Positions 34,083 to 42,833 are shown, counted from the stretch's first letter. The stretch is 54,266 nucleotides of DNA from Clostridium sp. Ade.TY (GCF_000498355.1 NZ_AVSV01000020.1:1-54266), one strand, 5' to 3'. Notes: generated from the sequence alone by a model not told the origin. A program made the numbers and translations.

Positions 34083-34343
34083 ATTTAAAATTAAAAATAT
34101 AATAATTATTTGAAATACAATTATTAAAGGTATTCCATATTTGAATTTGATATGTTTAGTTTTATGCCTAAAAGTATTCATACCTATTAAGCTGCCGATA
34201 CTTCCTCCTAATATGGCAATAAGCATTAATGTATTTTCTGGAATTCTCCATTTATGTTTTTTAGCTTTTTCTTTATCGATATACATAAAAATAAAACCTA
34301 AAAGATTCATAACACATAAGTAAAATATAATTAAGTTATTCAA
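34077..34343 (-). CDS. DUF1294 small membrane protein
   Basis: 88 residues with three hydrophobic segments and the conserved core MYIDKEKAKKHKWRIPE, ILGGSIGSLIGMNTFRHKT and KYGIPLI, characteristic of DUF1294. It is single and convergent with the TrkA-C gene. The function of the family is unknown. An AGGAGGAT site lies before the ATG. Confidence 0.9.
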   Translation of the reverse strand: MNNLIIFYLCVMNLLGFIFMYIDKEKAKKHKWRIPENTLMLIAILGGSIGSLIGMNTFRHKTKHIKFKYGIPLIIVFQIIIIFLILNK

Positions 34344-34511
34344 ATTTTTAATCCTCCTATAATCTTATTTTAAATATTTTATCAGATAAATAAAATGAAA
34401 GAACAAAAAGTTTGCAGTTATTTACAAAATATGGTAATATATTTTTAAAGAATATTGGAATAAAATAGAATATGGTTGGGATATTTAAAAGTTTTTAAGA
34501 GGTGATTAAGT

Positions 34512-35231
34512 ATGTCAAGTACAAGTTACGATAAACTTAGAGAAATTGAGATGTTTCATAAAAAAAAGATGAAATACAAAAGAATTATGCAGAAAAGAAG
34601 AAGAAGAACTTTTACAATTATTGCAATAGCCTTAATAGTATCTAGCTTTTTAATTTATACTAAAATATCACAAGATAGATATTCAGCTTTTTTAATGAAT
34701 AATAGTAAATATGGAAAAGTAAATAACAGTCTTTTAGCAGAAAATATAGATGATTTAACAAAGAAATTAAATATAAATGAAGTTGATTATAAATGGAGTG
34801 AAAATATTATAGAAAATAATAAGCCTGATAAGATAGTAATACATCATGCCGTTACAACTGGAGCTAAACCGGAAGAAATAAATTCTTGGCACATAGAAAG
34901 AGGATATGGTGGTATAGGATACCACTATTACATAAAAAAAGATGGAACTATATATAGAGGTAGGGATGAAAAAATGCAAGGAGCACATGCTTTGGGAGAA
35001 AATAGTAGCAGCATAGGAATTTGTTTAGAAGGAAGTTATGATAAAGAAAAATTAGAAGAAGTACAAATGAATAGCCTTATAAATTTATCAGCAAGTTTAG
35101 TAGTAAAATATAATATGGAAAATATAATTGGACATAGAGATTGTAATGATACATTGTGTCCAGGTGAAAATGTAAATATAGATAAAGTGAAAGATAATGT
35201 TATAAAAGTTATGACTAATTCTATAGAATAA
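34512..35231 (+). CDS. Membrane-anchored N-acetylmuramoyl-L-alanine amidase (amidase_2)
   Basis: 239 residues with a basic cytoplasmic head (1-35), one membrane helix (about 36-54), and an extracellular amidase_2/PGRP domain (about 105-235). Zinc ligands are seen in IVIHHAVT, GHRDC and CPGEN, with GIGYHYYI and SSIGICLEGSYD also typical. It cuts the amide bond between muramic acid and the stem peptide at the wall side of the membrane. Being membrane-anchored with no wall-binding repeats, it fits wall turnover rather than a phage endolysin. Confidence 0.9.
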   Translation: MSSTSYDKLREIEMFHKKKMKYKRIMQKRRRRTFTIIAIALIVSSFLIYTKISQDRYSAFLMNNSKYGKVNNSLLAENIDDLTKKLNINEVDYKWSENIIENNKPDKIVIHHAVTTGAKPEEINSWHIERGYGGIGYHYYIKKDGTIYRGRDEKMQGAHALGENSSSIGICLEGSYDKEKLEEVQMNSLINLSASLVVKYNMENIIGHRDCNDTLCPGENVNIDKVKDNVIKVMTNSIE

Positions 35232-35289
35232 ACACTCTTAAAATAAACAATAATAATATTAAAATATTATTTATTTTAGGAGTGTTTTT
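35231..35289 (+). terminator. Terminator-like hairpin overlapping the next ribosome binding site
   Basis: AACACTCTTAAAATAAA pairs with TTTATTTTAGGAGTGTT, extended inward, followed by TTTTT. The AGGAG (35278-35282) that serves the azoreductase gene lies within the 3' arm. Confidence 0.75.
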
Positions 35290-35292
35290 AAT

Positions 35293-35937
35293 ATGAAATT
35301 ATTGCATATAATAGTCAATTCAAAACCTGAAGAAGAATCATCTAGTAGAAAAGTAGCAAGACACCTTGTAAATACTATAATAGAGAGAAATCCGCAATAT
35401 AAGTTAGAAGAAATAAATTTATATGAGGAGCATATTCCAAGGTTAGAGTATAAATATTTTAAAAGTAGAAATAGTTTAGTTGAAGGTACTGATTATGAAA
35501 AATTAAGCACTGAAGATAAGAAAGAAGTAGATAGAATAAATGAACTATGTGATCAATTTAGAAGTGCTGATATGTATGTAATAGCAGCTCCTATGTGGAG
35601 TTTATCATTTCCAGCTCCATTAAAGGAATATTTAGATTGTATAGTTCAAGTTGGAAAGACTATGGAGCTTGTAGATGAAAGAATAAAAGGAACTTTAGAT
35701 GATAGAGATAGAAAAATGATTTATGTTCAATCTTCAGGTGGAGAAGTTCCTTGGATATTAAGAGGAAGGTTAAGCCAAGGTGTAGAATACTTTGAAGATA
35801 TAATGAAATTTTTGGGTATTAAAAAATTTAAAGAATTACTAGTTGATGGAACTGGATTTGATAAATATACAAAAATGGATGCAGAGCATAAAGCAATGAA
35901 GAAAATTGATACAATTATAGAAGATTTTAATTCTTAA
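35293..35937 (+). CDS. FMN-dependent NADH-azoreductase / flavodoxin-fold NAD(P)H dehydrogenase
   Basis: 214 residues of the AzoR family: N-terminal LLHIIVNSKPEEESSSRKVARHLV (FMN phosphate-binding loop region), API/PMWSLSFPAPLKEYLDCIVQVGKTM and the SSGGEVPW loop. It transfers electrons from NAD(P)H to azo dyes or quinones in the cytoplasm; the physiological substrate is probably a quinone, by family analogy. The ribosome binding site is inside the hairpin just upstream, so translation may depend on where transcription starts. Confidence 0.87.
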   Translation: MKLLHIIVNSKPEEESSSRKVARHLVNTIIERNPQYKLEEINLYEEHIPRLEYKYFKSRNSLVEGTDYEKLSTEDKKEVDRINELCDQFRSADMYVIAAPMWSLSFPAPLKEYLDCIVQVGKTMELVDERIKGTLDDRDRKMIYVQSSGGEVPWILRGRLSQGVEYFEDIMKFLGIKKFKELLVDGTGFDKYTKMDAEHKAMKKIDTIIEDFNS

Positions 35938-35946
35938 TATATAAAT

Positions 35947-35995
35947 AAAAAATCTAGGATTTATCTATTGATTTAGATTAAAACCTAGATTTTTT
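35947..35995 (+). terminator. Terminator after the azoreductase gene
   Basis: AAAAATCTAGG and CCTAGATTTTT flank a 25-nt A/T-rich loop. Confidence 0.82.
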
Positions 35996-36141
35996 ATATA
36001 AATATGGAGTTTGTTGGAATGTGTAACATAAAAATCATAATTATTCAAAAAAAATATCTATCATGTAAATAAAAATTCTGTTATTCTAGTTATTGTGTTT
36101 GACAAAAGAAAAATTTTTACTTGTATTAGGAGATGTTAATT

Positions 36142-36993
36142 GTGAAAGAAAATATAAAAGAATACGGAATAATAACTATAGGAGTTCTTCTAGTTGCAAT
36201 AGCCATAGAATATTTCTTTGCACCAAATGATATAGCAGCAGGAGGAGTAAGTGGACTTGCTGTTGTAATAACACATTATGTGCCTAGTTTAAGTGTTGGT
36301 AGTTTAACATTTATAATGAACTTATTTTTATTTATACTAGCATTCATAATTGTTGGTGGAGATTTTGGATTTAAGACTATATATGCAAGTTTTGGACTAT
36401 CTTTTGTATTATGGTTTATGGATAGATTTATGCATCCAGAGGCATTAACAACAGATTTAATGCTTGCAACTATTTTTGGAACTATAATAACAGCAATAGG
36501 TCTTGCAATAGTATTTAATATAAATGCATCAACAGGTGGAACTGATATATTAGCAAAGATATTAAATAAATATACTACTTTTAATATGGGTATAGCATTA
36601 CTTTGTGTAGATTTTTTAGTAACACTATTAGGAGCTATAACATTTGGAGTTGATAAAGGTTTTTATGCATTACTTTCTGTTTTAATAAATGGACCACTTA
36701 TAGATAAAATAATAGCTTTTATGAACCAGAAAAAACAAATTACAATTATAAGTAGTAAAAATAATGAAATATCAAGTTTCATAATAAATGAATTAGAAAG
36801 AGGATGTACAGCTCTAGCAGGAGCAGGAGTATATAGCAAAGAAGAAAAAGAAATAATATATTCAGTTTTAAATAAAAAGGAATTAGATAAGGTAAAAGAA
36901 TTTATAGGAAAGGTTGATGAGGAAGCTTTTTTTACAATAGGACATGTTGAAGAAGTTCAAGGAAAAGGATTTTTAAAAGTTAGTGGACTTTAA
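36142..36993 (+). CDS. YitT family membrane protein (DUF161 + DUF2179)
   Basis: About 283 residues. There are five or six membrane segments (residues 7-195) with the conserved FFAPNDIAAGGVSGLA and NINASTGGTDILAKIL blocks, then a C-terminal DUF2179 domain (about 203-283) with ITIISSKNNEIS and FFTIGHVEEV. The family is common in Firmicutes, is probably a transporter, and has no firm substrate. I chose the GTG at 36142 because AGGAG lies 9 nt before it; the ATG at 36133 touches that site and is less likely. Confidence 0.9.
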   Translation: MKENIKEYGIITIGVLLVAIAIEYFFAPNDIAAGGVSGLAVVITHYVPSLSVGSLTFIMNLFLFILAFIIVGGDFGFKTIYASFGLSFVLWFMDRFMHPEALTTDLMLATIFGTIITAIGLAIVFNINASTGGTDILAKILNKYTTFNMGIALLCVDFLVTLLGAITFGVDKGFYALLSVLINGPLIDKIIAFMNQKKQITIISSKNNEISSFIINELERGCTALAGAGVYSKEEKEIIYSVLNKKELDKVKEFIGKVDEEAFFTIGHVEEVQGKGFLKVSGL

Positions 36994-36994
36994 T

Positions 36995-37036
36995 AAAAAA
37001 AAGACAAGTGATTATTAAATCACTTGTCTTTTTTAT
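36995..37036 (+). terminator. Terminator after the YitT gene
   Basis: AAAAAAGACAAGTGAT and ATCACTTGTCTTTTTT around a TATTAA loop. Confidence 0.92.
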
Positions 37037-37194
37037 TAAATCATAATTTTATATATTTTTTATAAAAGTAATTAACAAAATAATACTATGTTAAGGTAAT
37101 CATTAAATTTAATGTTAACAAGATTGGAAAGAATTAATAATAATATTATTATATTGGTATAATAAAAATATATGATATTTTAGGAGGTGCATAA

Positions 37195-37791
37195 ATGAAG
37201 AGGGTATTTTCAGTATTAATTATTTTAATAAGCATTTTAGGGTTAATCGGATGTAGTAACAATAAACCAGTACAACAAAATACTACTAAGGTTTCGCCAG
37301 AGAATGTTATTAATGCATTTTTCACAGAGTTAAAAAAAGGGGATTTTGAAAAAGCAGATGAGTATTTAGTTGGTGATAAAAAAAATATAGAAAAGAAAGA
37401 TTATGAGCAATTAACAGAGGGGGAAAAAGCATCAGTAAAGTATTGGCTTGAAAAAATAGGTTATGATATAAAATCATTAAATATTATTTCTGATAATGAA
37501 GCTAATGCAGATGTTAATATTTCTACATTAAATGGTAAGAAATTATACAATGAATATAAAGAAAAAGTATTAGAGTATAAAACAAAATATATGTCAGAAG
37601 AAAATAAAGAGGAAAAAGAATTAGATTTAAAAGAGTATGATAAAAAGCTTATAGGAATAATTAAAAATAAAAATAATGAAATTATAACAAATAAAGTTAA
37701 TATAAAATTAGAGAAAAAAGATGATAATTGGTATATAGTCTTTGATGATAAATTAAAGGAAGCTATGTCTGGTGGATTTAATTTAAAATAA
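37195..37791 (+). CDS. Lipoprotein with NTF2/DUF4878-like domain, paralogue 1
   Basis: 198 residues. The signal peptide ends in the lipobox LIGC with Cys20, so it is lipid-anchored on the outer face of the membrane. The mature part starts with VINAFFTELKKGDFEKADEYL, the helix pair typical of DUF4878/NTF2-like lipoproteins, and later has SVKYWLEKIGYDIKS and an alternating strand region ending in DDNWYIVFDDKL. The next gene is a paralogue (KYWASKISYKI). Function unknown. AGGAGGTG lies upstream. Confidence 0.85.
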   Translation: MKRVFSVLIILISILGLIGCSNNKPVQQNTTKVSPENVINAFFTELKKGDFEKADEYLVGDKKNIEKKDYEQLTEGEKASVKYWLEKIGYDIKSLNIISDNEANADVNISTLNGKKLYNEYKEKVLEYKTKYMSEENKEEKELDLKEYDKKLIGIIKNKNNEIITNKVNIKLEKKDDNWYIVFDDKLKEAMSGGFNLK

Positions 37792-37840
37792 GTTTTTAAT
37801 AATAATTAAATATAAAATTACAAAAGAAGAAGGGATTAAA

Positions 37841-38425
37841 GTGAAGAAAATAATAGCAATCATAGCTACGATTTTATTGCTAGCTAGTTTAGCATCTTGT
37901 AGTGGAGATAGTAAAATTTATGATAGCGTTAATGACTTTTTTAAATCATATAAAGAGTTAAATTTGAGTAATGCAAATAAATATGTTGAGGATGGCGGAC
38001 TATTAGCAAAATCAATAAAGTCCTTTGATAATTATAATGATAAAAGAAAAGAAGCTATAAAATATTGGGCAAGTAAAATATCTTATAAAATAACTAAAAC
38101 AGAAGAAAAAAATGGAGAAGGAACTGCAGATGTTGAGGTTACAGCACTTGATGGAAATTATATTTATAATAATTATATGCAAAATGTTCAGGCTCTTCAA
38201 TTTAATGAAAATCAGTTAAATAATAATAATGAAGATGGTAACCCAATAGGTGGTGATTTTGATTCTGCATTTTTAAGTGCTTTAGAAAATCAAGAAACTC
38301 CACTTAAAACAAGTAATATTCAAGTTAAGTTAAAAAAAGTTGATGGAACTTGGAAAATTACAAATGATAATGAAGTTCTCACAGCAATATTAGGGGGACT
38401 TAATCCTAATGAAATAATAGATTAA
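37841..38425 (+). CDS. Lipoprotein with NTF2/DUF4878-like domain, paralogue 2
   Basis: 194 residues, GTG start. The signal peptide ends in LASC (Cys20). It shares the layout of the previous gene: VNDFFKSYKELNLSNANKYV, then AIKYWASKISYKITK, DVEVTALDGNYIYNNY, and an ending TWKITNDNEVLTAIL. The pair is 49 nt apart and probably one operon made by tandem duplication. The role is unknown; NTF2-like lipoproteins may bind small ligands or partner proteins outside the cell. Confidence 0.85.
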   Translation: MKKIIAIIATILLLASLASCSGDSKIYDSVNDFFKSYKELNLSNANKYVEDGGLLAKSIKSFDNYNDKRKEAIKYWASKISYKITKTEEKNGEGTADVEVTALDGNYIYNNYMQNVQALQFNENQLNNNNEDGNPIGGDFDSAFLSALENQETPLKTSNIQVKLKKVDGTWKITNDNEVLTAILGGLNPNEIID

Positions 38426-38437
38426 TTTAATTATTGG

Positions 38438-38472
38438 AAAATCATTCTTTTATTAAAGAATGATTTTTTTTA
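38438..38472 (+). terminator. Terminator after the lipoprotein pair
   Basis: AAAATCATTCTTT and AAAGAATGATTTT over TATT, followed by TTTTATT. It ends just before the -35 of the next promoter. Confidence 0.9.
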
Positions 38473-38501
38473 TTGACACATTTATCACTATATCGTAATA
38501 T
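38473..38501 (+). promoter_or_regulatory. Promoter of the ArsR/sulfur operon
   Basis: TTGACA, exactly 17 bp, TAATAT. The -10 lies in the middle of a 40-bp perfect palindrome. Confidence 0.8.
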
Positions 38502-38519
38502 TACGATATAGTGATAAAT
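38480..38519. promoter_or_regulatory. 40-bp perfect palindromic operator
   Basis: The left half is ATTTATCACTATATCGTAAT and the right half is its exact reverse complement. It covers spacer and -10, so a bound dimer would block the promoter. It lies 50 nt before the ArsR gene and is the natural binding site for its product. Confidence 0.85.
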
Positions 38520-38568
38520 ATTTAATAAGTAAATTAGGAATAATAAAACAAAAAAAGAGGTAAAAGTT

Positions 38569-38856
38569 ATGGAAAATAATTATAAGGAATTAGAAAAACA
38601 AGCTGAGTTTTTAAAAGTTTTAGCTCATCCAGTTAGATTATGTATAGTAAGAGGATTAATGAAAAAGGATTCTTGTAATGTAAGTTTTATGCAAGAATGT
38701 TTAGATATGCCTCAATCTACAATATCACAACATCTTCAAAAGCTTAGAAGTGTTGGAATAATTGAAGGTGAAAGAAATGGACTTGAGGTTAATTATAAAA
38801 TAAAAGATAAAAAAGTTGAAGAAATAATAAAAATTCTTTTAGATATGAATTCTTAA
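38569..38856 (+). CDS. ArsR-family repressor with three cysteines (thiol/sulfur-responsive candidate)
   Basis: 95 residues of winged-helix ArsR type: FLKVLAHPVRLCIVRGL, the recognition helix MPQSTISQHLQKLR and a beta wing (IIEGERNGLEVNYKI). Cysteines at 25, 36 and 44 (CNVSFMQECL) could form a thiol switch. The downstream gene handles sulfane sulfur, so persulfide or thiol stress is a plausible signal; metals cannot be excluded. It should repress its own promoter via the 40-bp palindrome. The next gene starts 20 nt after its stop. Confidence 0.88.
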   Translation: MENNYKELEKQAEFLKVLAHPVRLCIVRGLMKKDSCNVSFMQECLDMPQSTISQHLQKLRSVGIIEGERNGLEVNYKIKDKKVEEIIKILLDMNS

Positions 38857-38876
38857 AATAATAGGAGGAAAGATTT

Positions 38877-41342
38877 ATGAGTAAAAAGAGAGCTCTAATT
38901 GTTGGTGGAGTTGCTGGTGGTGCATCAGCTGCAGCAAGACTTAGAAGATTAGATGAGAATATTGATATAGTTATTTTTGAAAAAGGAGATTACATTTCCT
39001 TTGCAAACTGTGGATTACCATATCATATTGGTGAAGTTATTAAAGATAGAAATAATTTAATACTTCAAAGTCCAGAAAAAATGAAAAATAGATTTAATAT
39101 AGATGTAAGAGTAAACAGTGAAGTAGTAAGTATTGATGCAGAAAATAAAATAGTTAAAGTTGTTTCAAAAAATAATGGAACTTATGAAGAAAAATATGAT
39201 TATTTAGTATTATCACCAGGAGCTAAGCCAATACAACCTAATTTGCCAGGAAAAGATAGCAAAAGAATTCATACTTTAAGAACAATAAATGATATGGATG
39301 GAATAAAAGCAGAAGTTGATAATGGAAATGTAAAAAATGCTATTGTAATTGGAGGAGGATATATAGGGATAGAAGTTTGTGAAAACTTAAAACATAGAGG
39401 CGTAAATGTAACATTAGTTGAAGCTGCACCTCATATATTAGCACCATTTGATTCAGAAATAGCAGAACTTTTAGAAATGGAAATGAATGATAATAAAGTT
39501 TCAATAATATTAAATGACAGAGTTGAAGCGTTTAATGATATAGAAGATAAAATAAAGGTTACTTTAAATAGTGGAAAAGAATTAAGTGGAGATATAGTTA
39601 TATCAGCAATTGGAGTAATGCCAGATACAGGATTTTTAAAGGATACTGGAATTGAACTTGGAGAAAGAGGACATATATTAGTTGATAGTAATATGAAAAC
39701 TAATAAAGATGGAATTTTTGCAGCAGGAGATGCTGTAGCAGTTAAGGATTTAGTAAACGGAAGTACTACATTTATTCCTCTTGCAGGCCCTGCCAATAGA
39801 CAAGGTAGAATAATTGCTGACAATATAAGTGGATTAAATTCAAAATATAAAGGAACACTTGGAACATCAATAATAAAAGTATTTGATTTAACAGCAGCAT
39901 CAACAGGGAATAATGAGAGGACTCTTAAAAGATTAGGAATTAATTATAAAAAAGTATATCTTTATCCAATGACGCATGCAGGTTATTATCCAGGAGCTAA
40001 ACAAATTTCACTTAAAGTATTATATGGCTTTGATGGAAAAGTTTTAGGAGCACAAGCAGTTGGATATGAAGGTGTTGATAAGTTTATTGATGTTATTGCG
40101 ACAGTAATAAAACTTAAAGGAACTATGGAAGATTTAAGAGAATTAGAGCTTGCATATGCACCTCCATATCTTTCAGCTAAATCACCAGCTAATATGGCAG
40201 GATTTATAGCAGAAAATGAAGAACTTGGTCTAAGTGATTTAGTATTTGTAGAAGATTTAGATAAATTGAATAATAATAATATATTACTTGATGTAAGAGA
40301 AAATATTGAAGTTGAAAATGGAATGATAAAGGGAGCAATTCATATACCTGTTGATTCTTTAAGAGATAGGTTAAATGAGCTTGATAAAAATAAAGAAATA
40401 TGGGTTTATTGTGCAGTTGGAGTTAGAGGCTGGATTGCAGAGAGAATATTAAAACAACATGGATTTAAAGTTAAAAATTTAGCTGGTGGATATAAAGCTT
40501 ATAGTACTTATGGATATAAAGCAAAAGAATTAAATAATGATAATAATAGAGAAAATACAGAAGAGAAAGAAGTAGCAGTAGATAATATGAAAAAAAGAAA
40601 AGTCAGAGAGCTTAATGCAGAGGGACTTTGCTGTCCAGGACCATTAATGCAAGTTAAAATGACAATGGATATGATGGAAAAAGGAGAAATATTAAATATA
40701 AGTGCATCAGATCCTGGTTTTTTTAAAGATATAGAAGCATGGGCAAAGAGAACTAAAAATACTTTAGTTAGTCTTAAAAAAGAAAATGGTTTGATAAAAG
40801 CATCAATAATAAAAGGAATTGAAGGTAGTGAAGTAGCAATTACAAATAATAATGAGCAATTAGTGCAAGAAAAGAATGGGCAGACTATAGTTGTTTTTAG
40901 TGGAGATTTAGATAAAGCTATAGCATCATTTATAATAGCAAATGGAGCAGCTGCAATGGGTAAAAAAGTTACTATGTTCTTTACTTTCTGGGGATTAAAT
41001 ATACTTAGAAAACATGAAAAGGTAAATGTTAATAAAAGTTTTATGGAAAAGGCTTTTGGAACTATGATGCCAAGAGGAAGTAAAAAATTAGGTTTATCTA
41101 AAATGAATATGGGTGGAATGGGCTCAAAAATGATAAGAGGCATAATGAAGAAGAAAAATGTGCAATCGTTGGAAGAACTTATTCAAGCTGCAATAGATAA
41201 TGGGATAGAAATAGTCGCATGTACAATGTCTATGGATGTTATGGGAATAAAAGAAGAAGAACTTATTGATGGAATAAAATATGGTGGAGTAGGATATTAC
41301 TTAGGTGAAGCAGAAGATGCAAGTTCAAATTTATTTATATAA
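38877..41342 (+). CDS. Four-domain sulfur protein: CoA-disulfide reductase, rhodanese, TusA and DsrE-like domains
   Basis: 821 residues. Residues 1-450 are a CoA-disulfide reductase/NADH oxidase-type flavoprotein: FAD site VGGVAGGASAAARLR, active Cys45 in SFANCGLPYHIG, NAD site VIGGGYIGIEV, and FAAGDAVAV. Residues 460-550 are a rhodanese with Cys512 in VYCAVGVRGW. Residues 574-645 are a TusA domain with the CPGP motif (LCCPGPL, Cys585/586). Residues 668-821 are DsrE-like with FFTFWGLNIL and Cys782. All sulfur-carrying cysteines are present. It probably reduces CoA-S-S or persulfides and relays sulfur between its own domains in the cytoplasm. Confidence 0.92.
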   Translation: MSKKRALIVGGVAGGASAAARLRRLDENIDIVIFEKGDYISFANCGLPYHIGEVIKDRNNLILQSPEKMKNRFNIDVRVNSEVVSIDAENKIVKVVSKNNGTYEEKYDYLVLSPGAKPIQPNLPGKDSKRIHTLRTINDMDGIKAEVDNGNVKNAIVIGGGYIGIEVCENLKHRGVNVTLVEAAPHILAPFDSEIAELLEMEMNDNKVSIILNDRVEAFNDIEDKIKVTLNSGKELSGDIVISAIGVMPDTGFLKDTGIELGERGHILVDSNMKTNKDGIFAAGDAVAVKDLVNGSTTFIPLAGPANRQGRIIADNISGLNSKYKGTLGTSIIKVFDLTAASTGNNERTLKRLGINYKKVYLYPMTHAGYYPGAKQISLKVLYGFDGKVLGAQAVGYEGVDKFIDVIATVIKLKGTMEDLRELELAYAPPYLSAKSPANMAGFIAENEELGLSDLVFVEDLDKLNNNNILLDVRENIEVENGMIKGAIHIPVDSLRDRLNELDKNKEIWVYCAVGVRGWIAERILKQHGFKVKNLAGGYKAYSTYGYKAKELNNDNNRENTEEKEVAVDNMKKRKVRELNAEGLCCPGPLMQVKMTMDMMEKGEILNISASDPGFFKDIEAWAKRTKNTLVSLKKENGLIKASIIKGIEGSEVAITNNNEQLVQEKNGQTIVVFSGDLDKAIASFIIANGAAAMGKKVTMFFTFWGLNILRKHEKVNVNKSFMEKAFGTMMPRGSKKLGLSKMNMGGMGSKMIRGIMKKKNVQSLEELIQAAIDNGIEIVACTMSMDVMGIKEEELIDGIKYGGVGYYLGEAEDASSNLFI

Positions 41343-41357
41343 TTTGAATTATTTTGA

Positions 41358-41394
41358 AGATACACAAATAATATTATTTGTGTATCTTTTTATT
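41358..41394 (+). terminator. Terminator after the sulfur operon
   Basis: AGATACACAAATA and TATTTGTGTATCT over ATAT, followed by TTTTATTT. Confidence 0.92.
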
Positions 41395-41489
41395 TCAAAT
41401 AGAAAAAATTGACAAATATATTTGGTGGATGATAGGATTAATCAAAAGGGAAGTTTAATAATTTTTTGTTTTATAAAGGGGGATTTATT

Positions 41490-42203
41490 ATGAAAAGGCT
41501 TGTAATTGCTTTTATTATTGGTATTGGGTCAGTATCTTTAATTGGATGTTCTGGAGTGGATAAAAATACATCTGATAATTCTAATGAAATAATTAATCAG
41601 GAAGATAACAATAAAGAAAAAGAGGCAGAAGAGGCTAAAAGAAAAGAAGAAGAATTAAAAAAAGTTAAAGAAGAAAAAGAGAAAAAAGAGGCTGAAGAAA
41701 AAGCAAGACTAGAGAAAGAAAAAAAGGAAGCTGAAGAAGCCAAAAAGAAGGAAGAAGCTAAAAGAAAAGAAGAAGAAAAAAGGAAGGCTGAAGAAATTAA
41801 GAAAAATCAAAATAAAGTTTTTAAATTATATTCTTTAGATGAATTAGGAAATAAAAAAATAACTATTGGTGAAGTTAAAAGTTCATCAAAATCTATAAAA
41901 GAAAATTTAAATAAAATAGCTATATCATTATCAAATAAAAAATTTAACTCAATGAAGATAGAAGTAAAGGAAGTTAAAAATAATATAGCTTATATAAACT
42001 TAAAAGATAGTGGGAAAAATGAATGGGTGCAAGAATGGTTTCAAGGTTCTTATGGAGGATTAGTAACTTATACAGCACTTACAGAAAGCTTTTTGCAAAG
42101 GTCTTATAAGGGAGATTGGATTAAGGGAGTAGTATTTACTTATAATAATAAACCTATTGAAGAATATAATCATGTTAATTTAACAGGAACAATATATAGA
42201 TAA
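41490..42203 (+). CDS. Lipoprotein with long charged coiled coil and GerMN-like domain
   Basis: 237 residues from the ATG at 41490 (AAAGGGGG upstream); an upstream ATG at 41466 would spoil the signal peptide. Lipobox LIGC with Cys20. Residues about 42-108 are a Lys/Glu/Ala-rich single helix or coiled coil of KKEAEEK type. The C-terminal part (about 112-237) resembles GerMN domains: FKLYSLDELGNKK, LSNKKFNSMKIEVKEVKNN, YINLKD, then GSYGGLVTYTALTESFLQ and VVFTYNNKPIEEY. The domain occurs in GerM and other wall-binding lipoproteins. The helix may act as a stalk through the wall. Exact role unknown. Confidence 0.8.
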   Translation: MKRLVIAFIIGIGSVSLIGCSGVDKNTSDNSNEIINQEDNNKEKEAEEAKRKEEELKKVKEEKEKKEAEEKARLEKEKKEAEEAKKKEEAKRKEEEKRKAEEIKKNQNKVFKLYSLDELGNKKITIGEVKSSSKSIKENLNKIAISLSNKKFNSMKIEVKEVKNNIAYINLKDSGKNEWVQEWFQGSYGGLVTYTALTESFLQRSYKGDWIKGVVFTYNNKPIEEYNHVNLTGTIYR

Positions 42204-42204
42204 T

Positions 42205-42239
42205 AAAAAAAGAGGCTACATATACGTAGCCTCTTTTTA
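42205..42239. terminator. Bidirectional terminator between convergent genes
   Basis: AAAAAGAGGCTAC and GTAGCCTCTTTTT over ATATAC. It overlaps the stop region of the minus-strand DUF2628 gene. Confidence 0.93.
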
Positions 42240-42833
42240 AAATCCTAATCCCATTGGATAATTCATAAATATGCTAGAAAATACTGAAGCAAATATTGAT
42301 ACAAATATCATAGCAATTATTGAGCCTATAGCCAATAATACTAAAGGAGCTACTAGGTTAGTTCCACCATTTTCTTTAATTGCTTCTGTACTATTTCCAA
42401 ATTTAGTGAAGAATGATTTTAAAGAAGATATTTTCTTTTTGCTGCTATAAACATAAATACAGTTACCATAAACTCCAAGTAAAATCATAATTGCTAAATC
42501 AAATATTGTGGCTAATGTAGAACTAAATGTACTTATTAATAGAGTACCAAATAGTTTTACTAATAAAACTCCTATAAACCATTTATAAAGCTTTCTATAT
42601 AACAACCAGTATGTTCCTAAGAAAAATGAAGCCCAGTTCCATGACGCAAAATTTTTCTTGTTTTCATTAGCTTTAAATTTTTCAAAATAATACTCAGTAT
42701 TTTTATTTCCAATGAAATGAATAAGTTCTAAATCACTTATTTCATTAGAAGCACTTGTACTATTTTCTTTCTCTAAATTATCTTCAGTGATTATGAATTC
42801 TTGCGAATCAGTATTAAATTCTTCTGAAGTCAT
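42237..42833 (-). CDS. DUF2628 family membrane protein
   Basis: 198 residues. An acidic N-terminal tail (1-50) is followed by NFASWNWASFFLGTYWLLYRKLYKWF, the DUF2628 signature, and then three or four membrane spans to the C-terminus. The FIGNKNTEYYFEKF motif before it is also usual. The function of the family is unknown. GAAGGGA precedes the ATG. Monocistronic. Confidence 0.87.
   Translation of the reverse strand: MTSEEFNTDSQEFIITEDNLEKENSTSASNEISDLELIHFIGNKNTEYYFEKFKANENKKNFASWNWASFFLGTYWLLYRKLYKWFIGVLLVKLFGTLLISTFSSTLATIFDLAIMILLGVYGNCIYVYSSKKKISSLKSFFTKFGNSTEAIKENGGTNLVAPLVLLAIGSIIAMIFVSIFASVFSSIFMNYPMGLGF

Noticed and set aside
36099..36127. TTGACA-17-TGTATT as the promoter of the YitT gene
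   Set aside because: The transcript would start at or after the ribosome binding site, so this match is probably accidental or would give a leaderless message.
39431..39823. A 130-codon open frame on the minus strand inside the CoA-disulfide reductase domain
   Set aside because: It is the antisense of conserved NAD-binding and FAD-binding motifs and has no ribosome binding site.
40508..41143. A 211-codon open frame on the minus strand inside the sulfur fusion gene
   Set aside because: It lies wholly opposite the TusA and DsrE-like domains, which are clearly coding on the plus strand; no start signal is seen.
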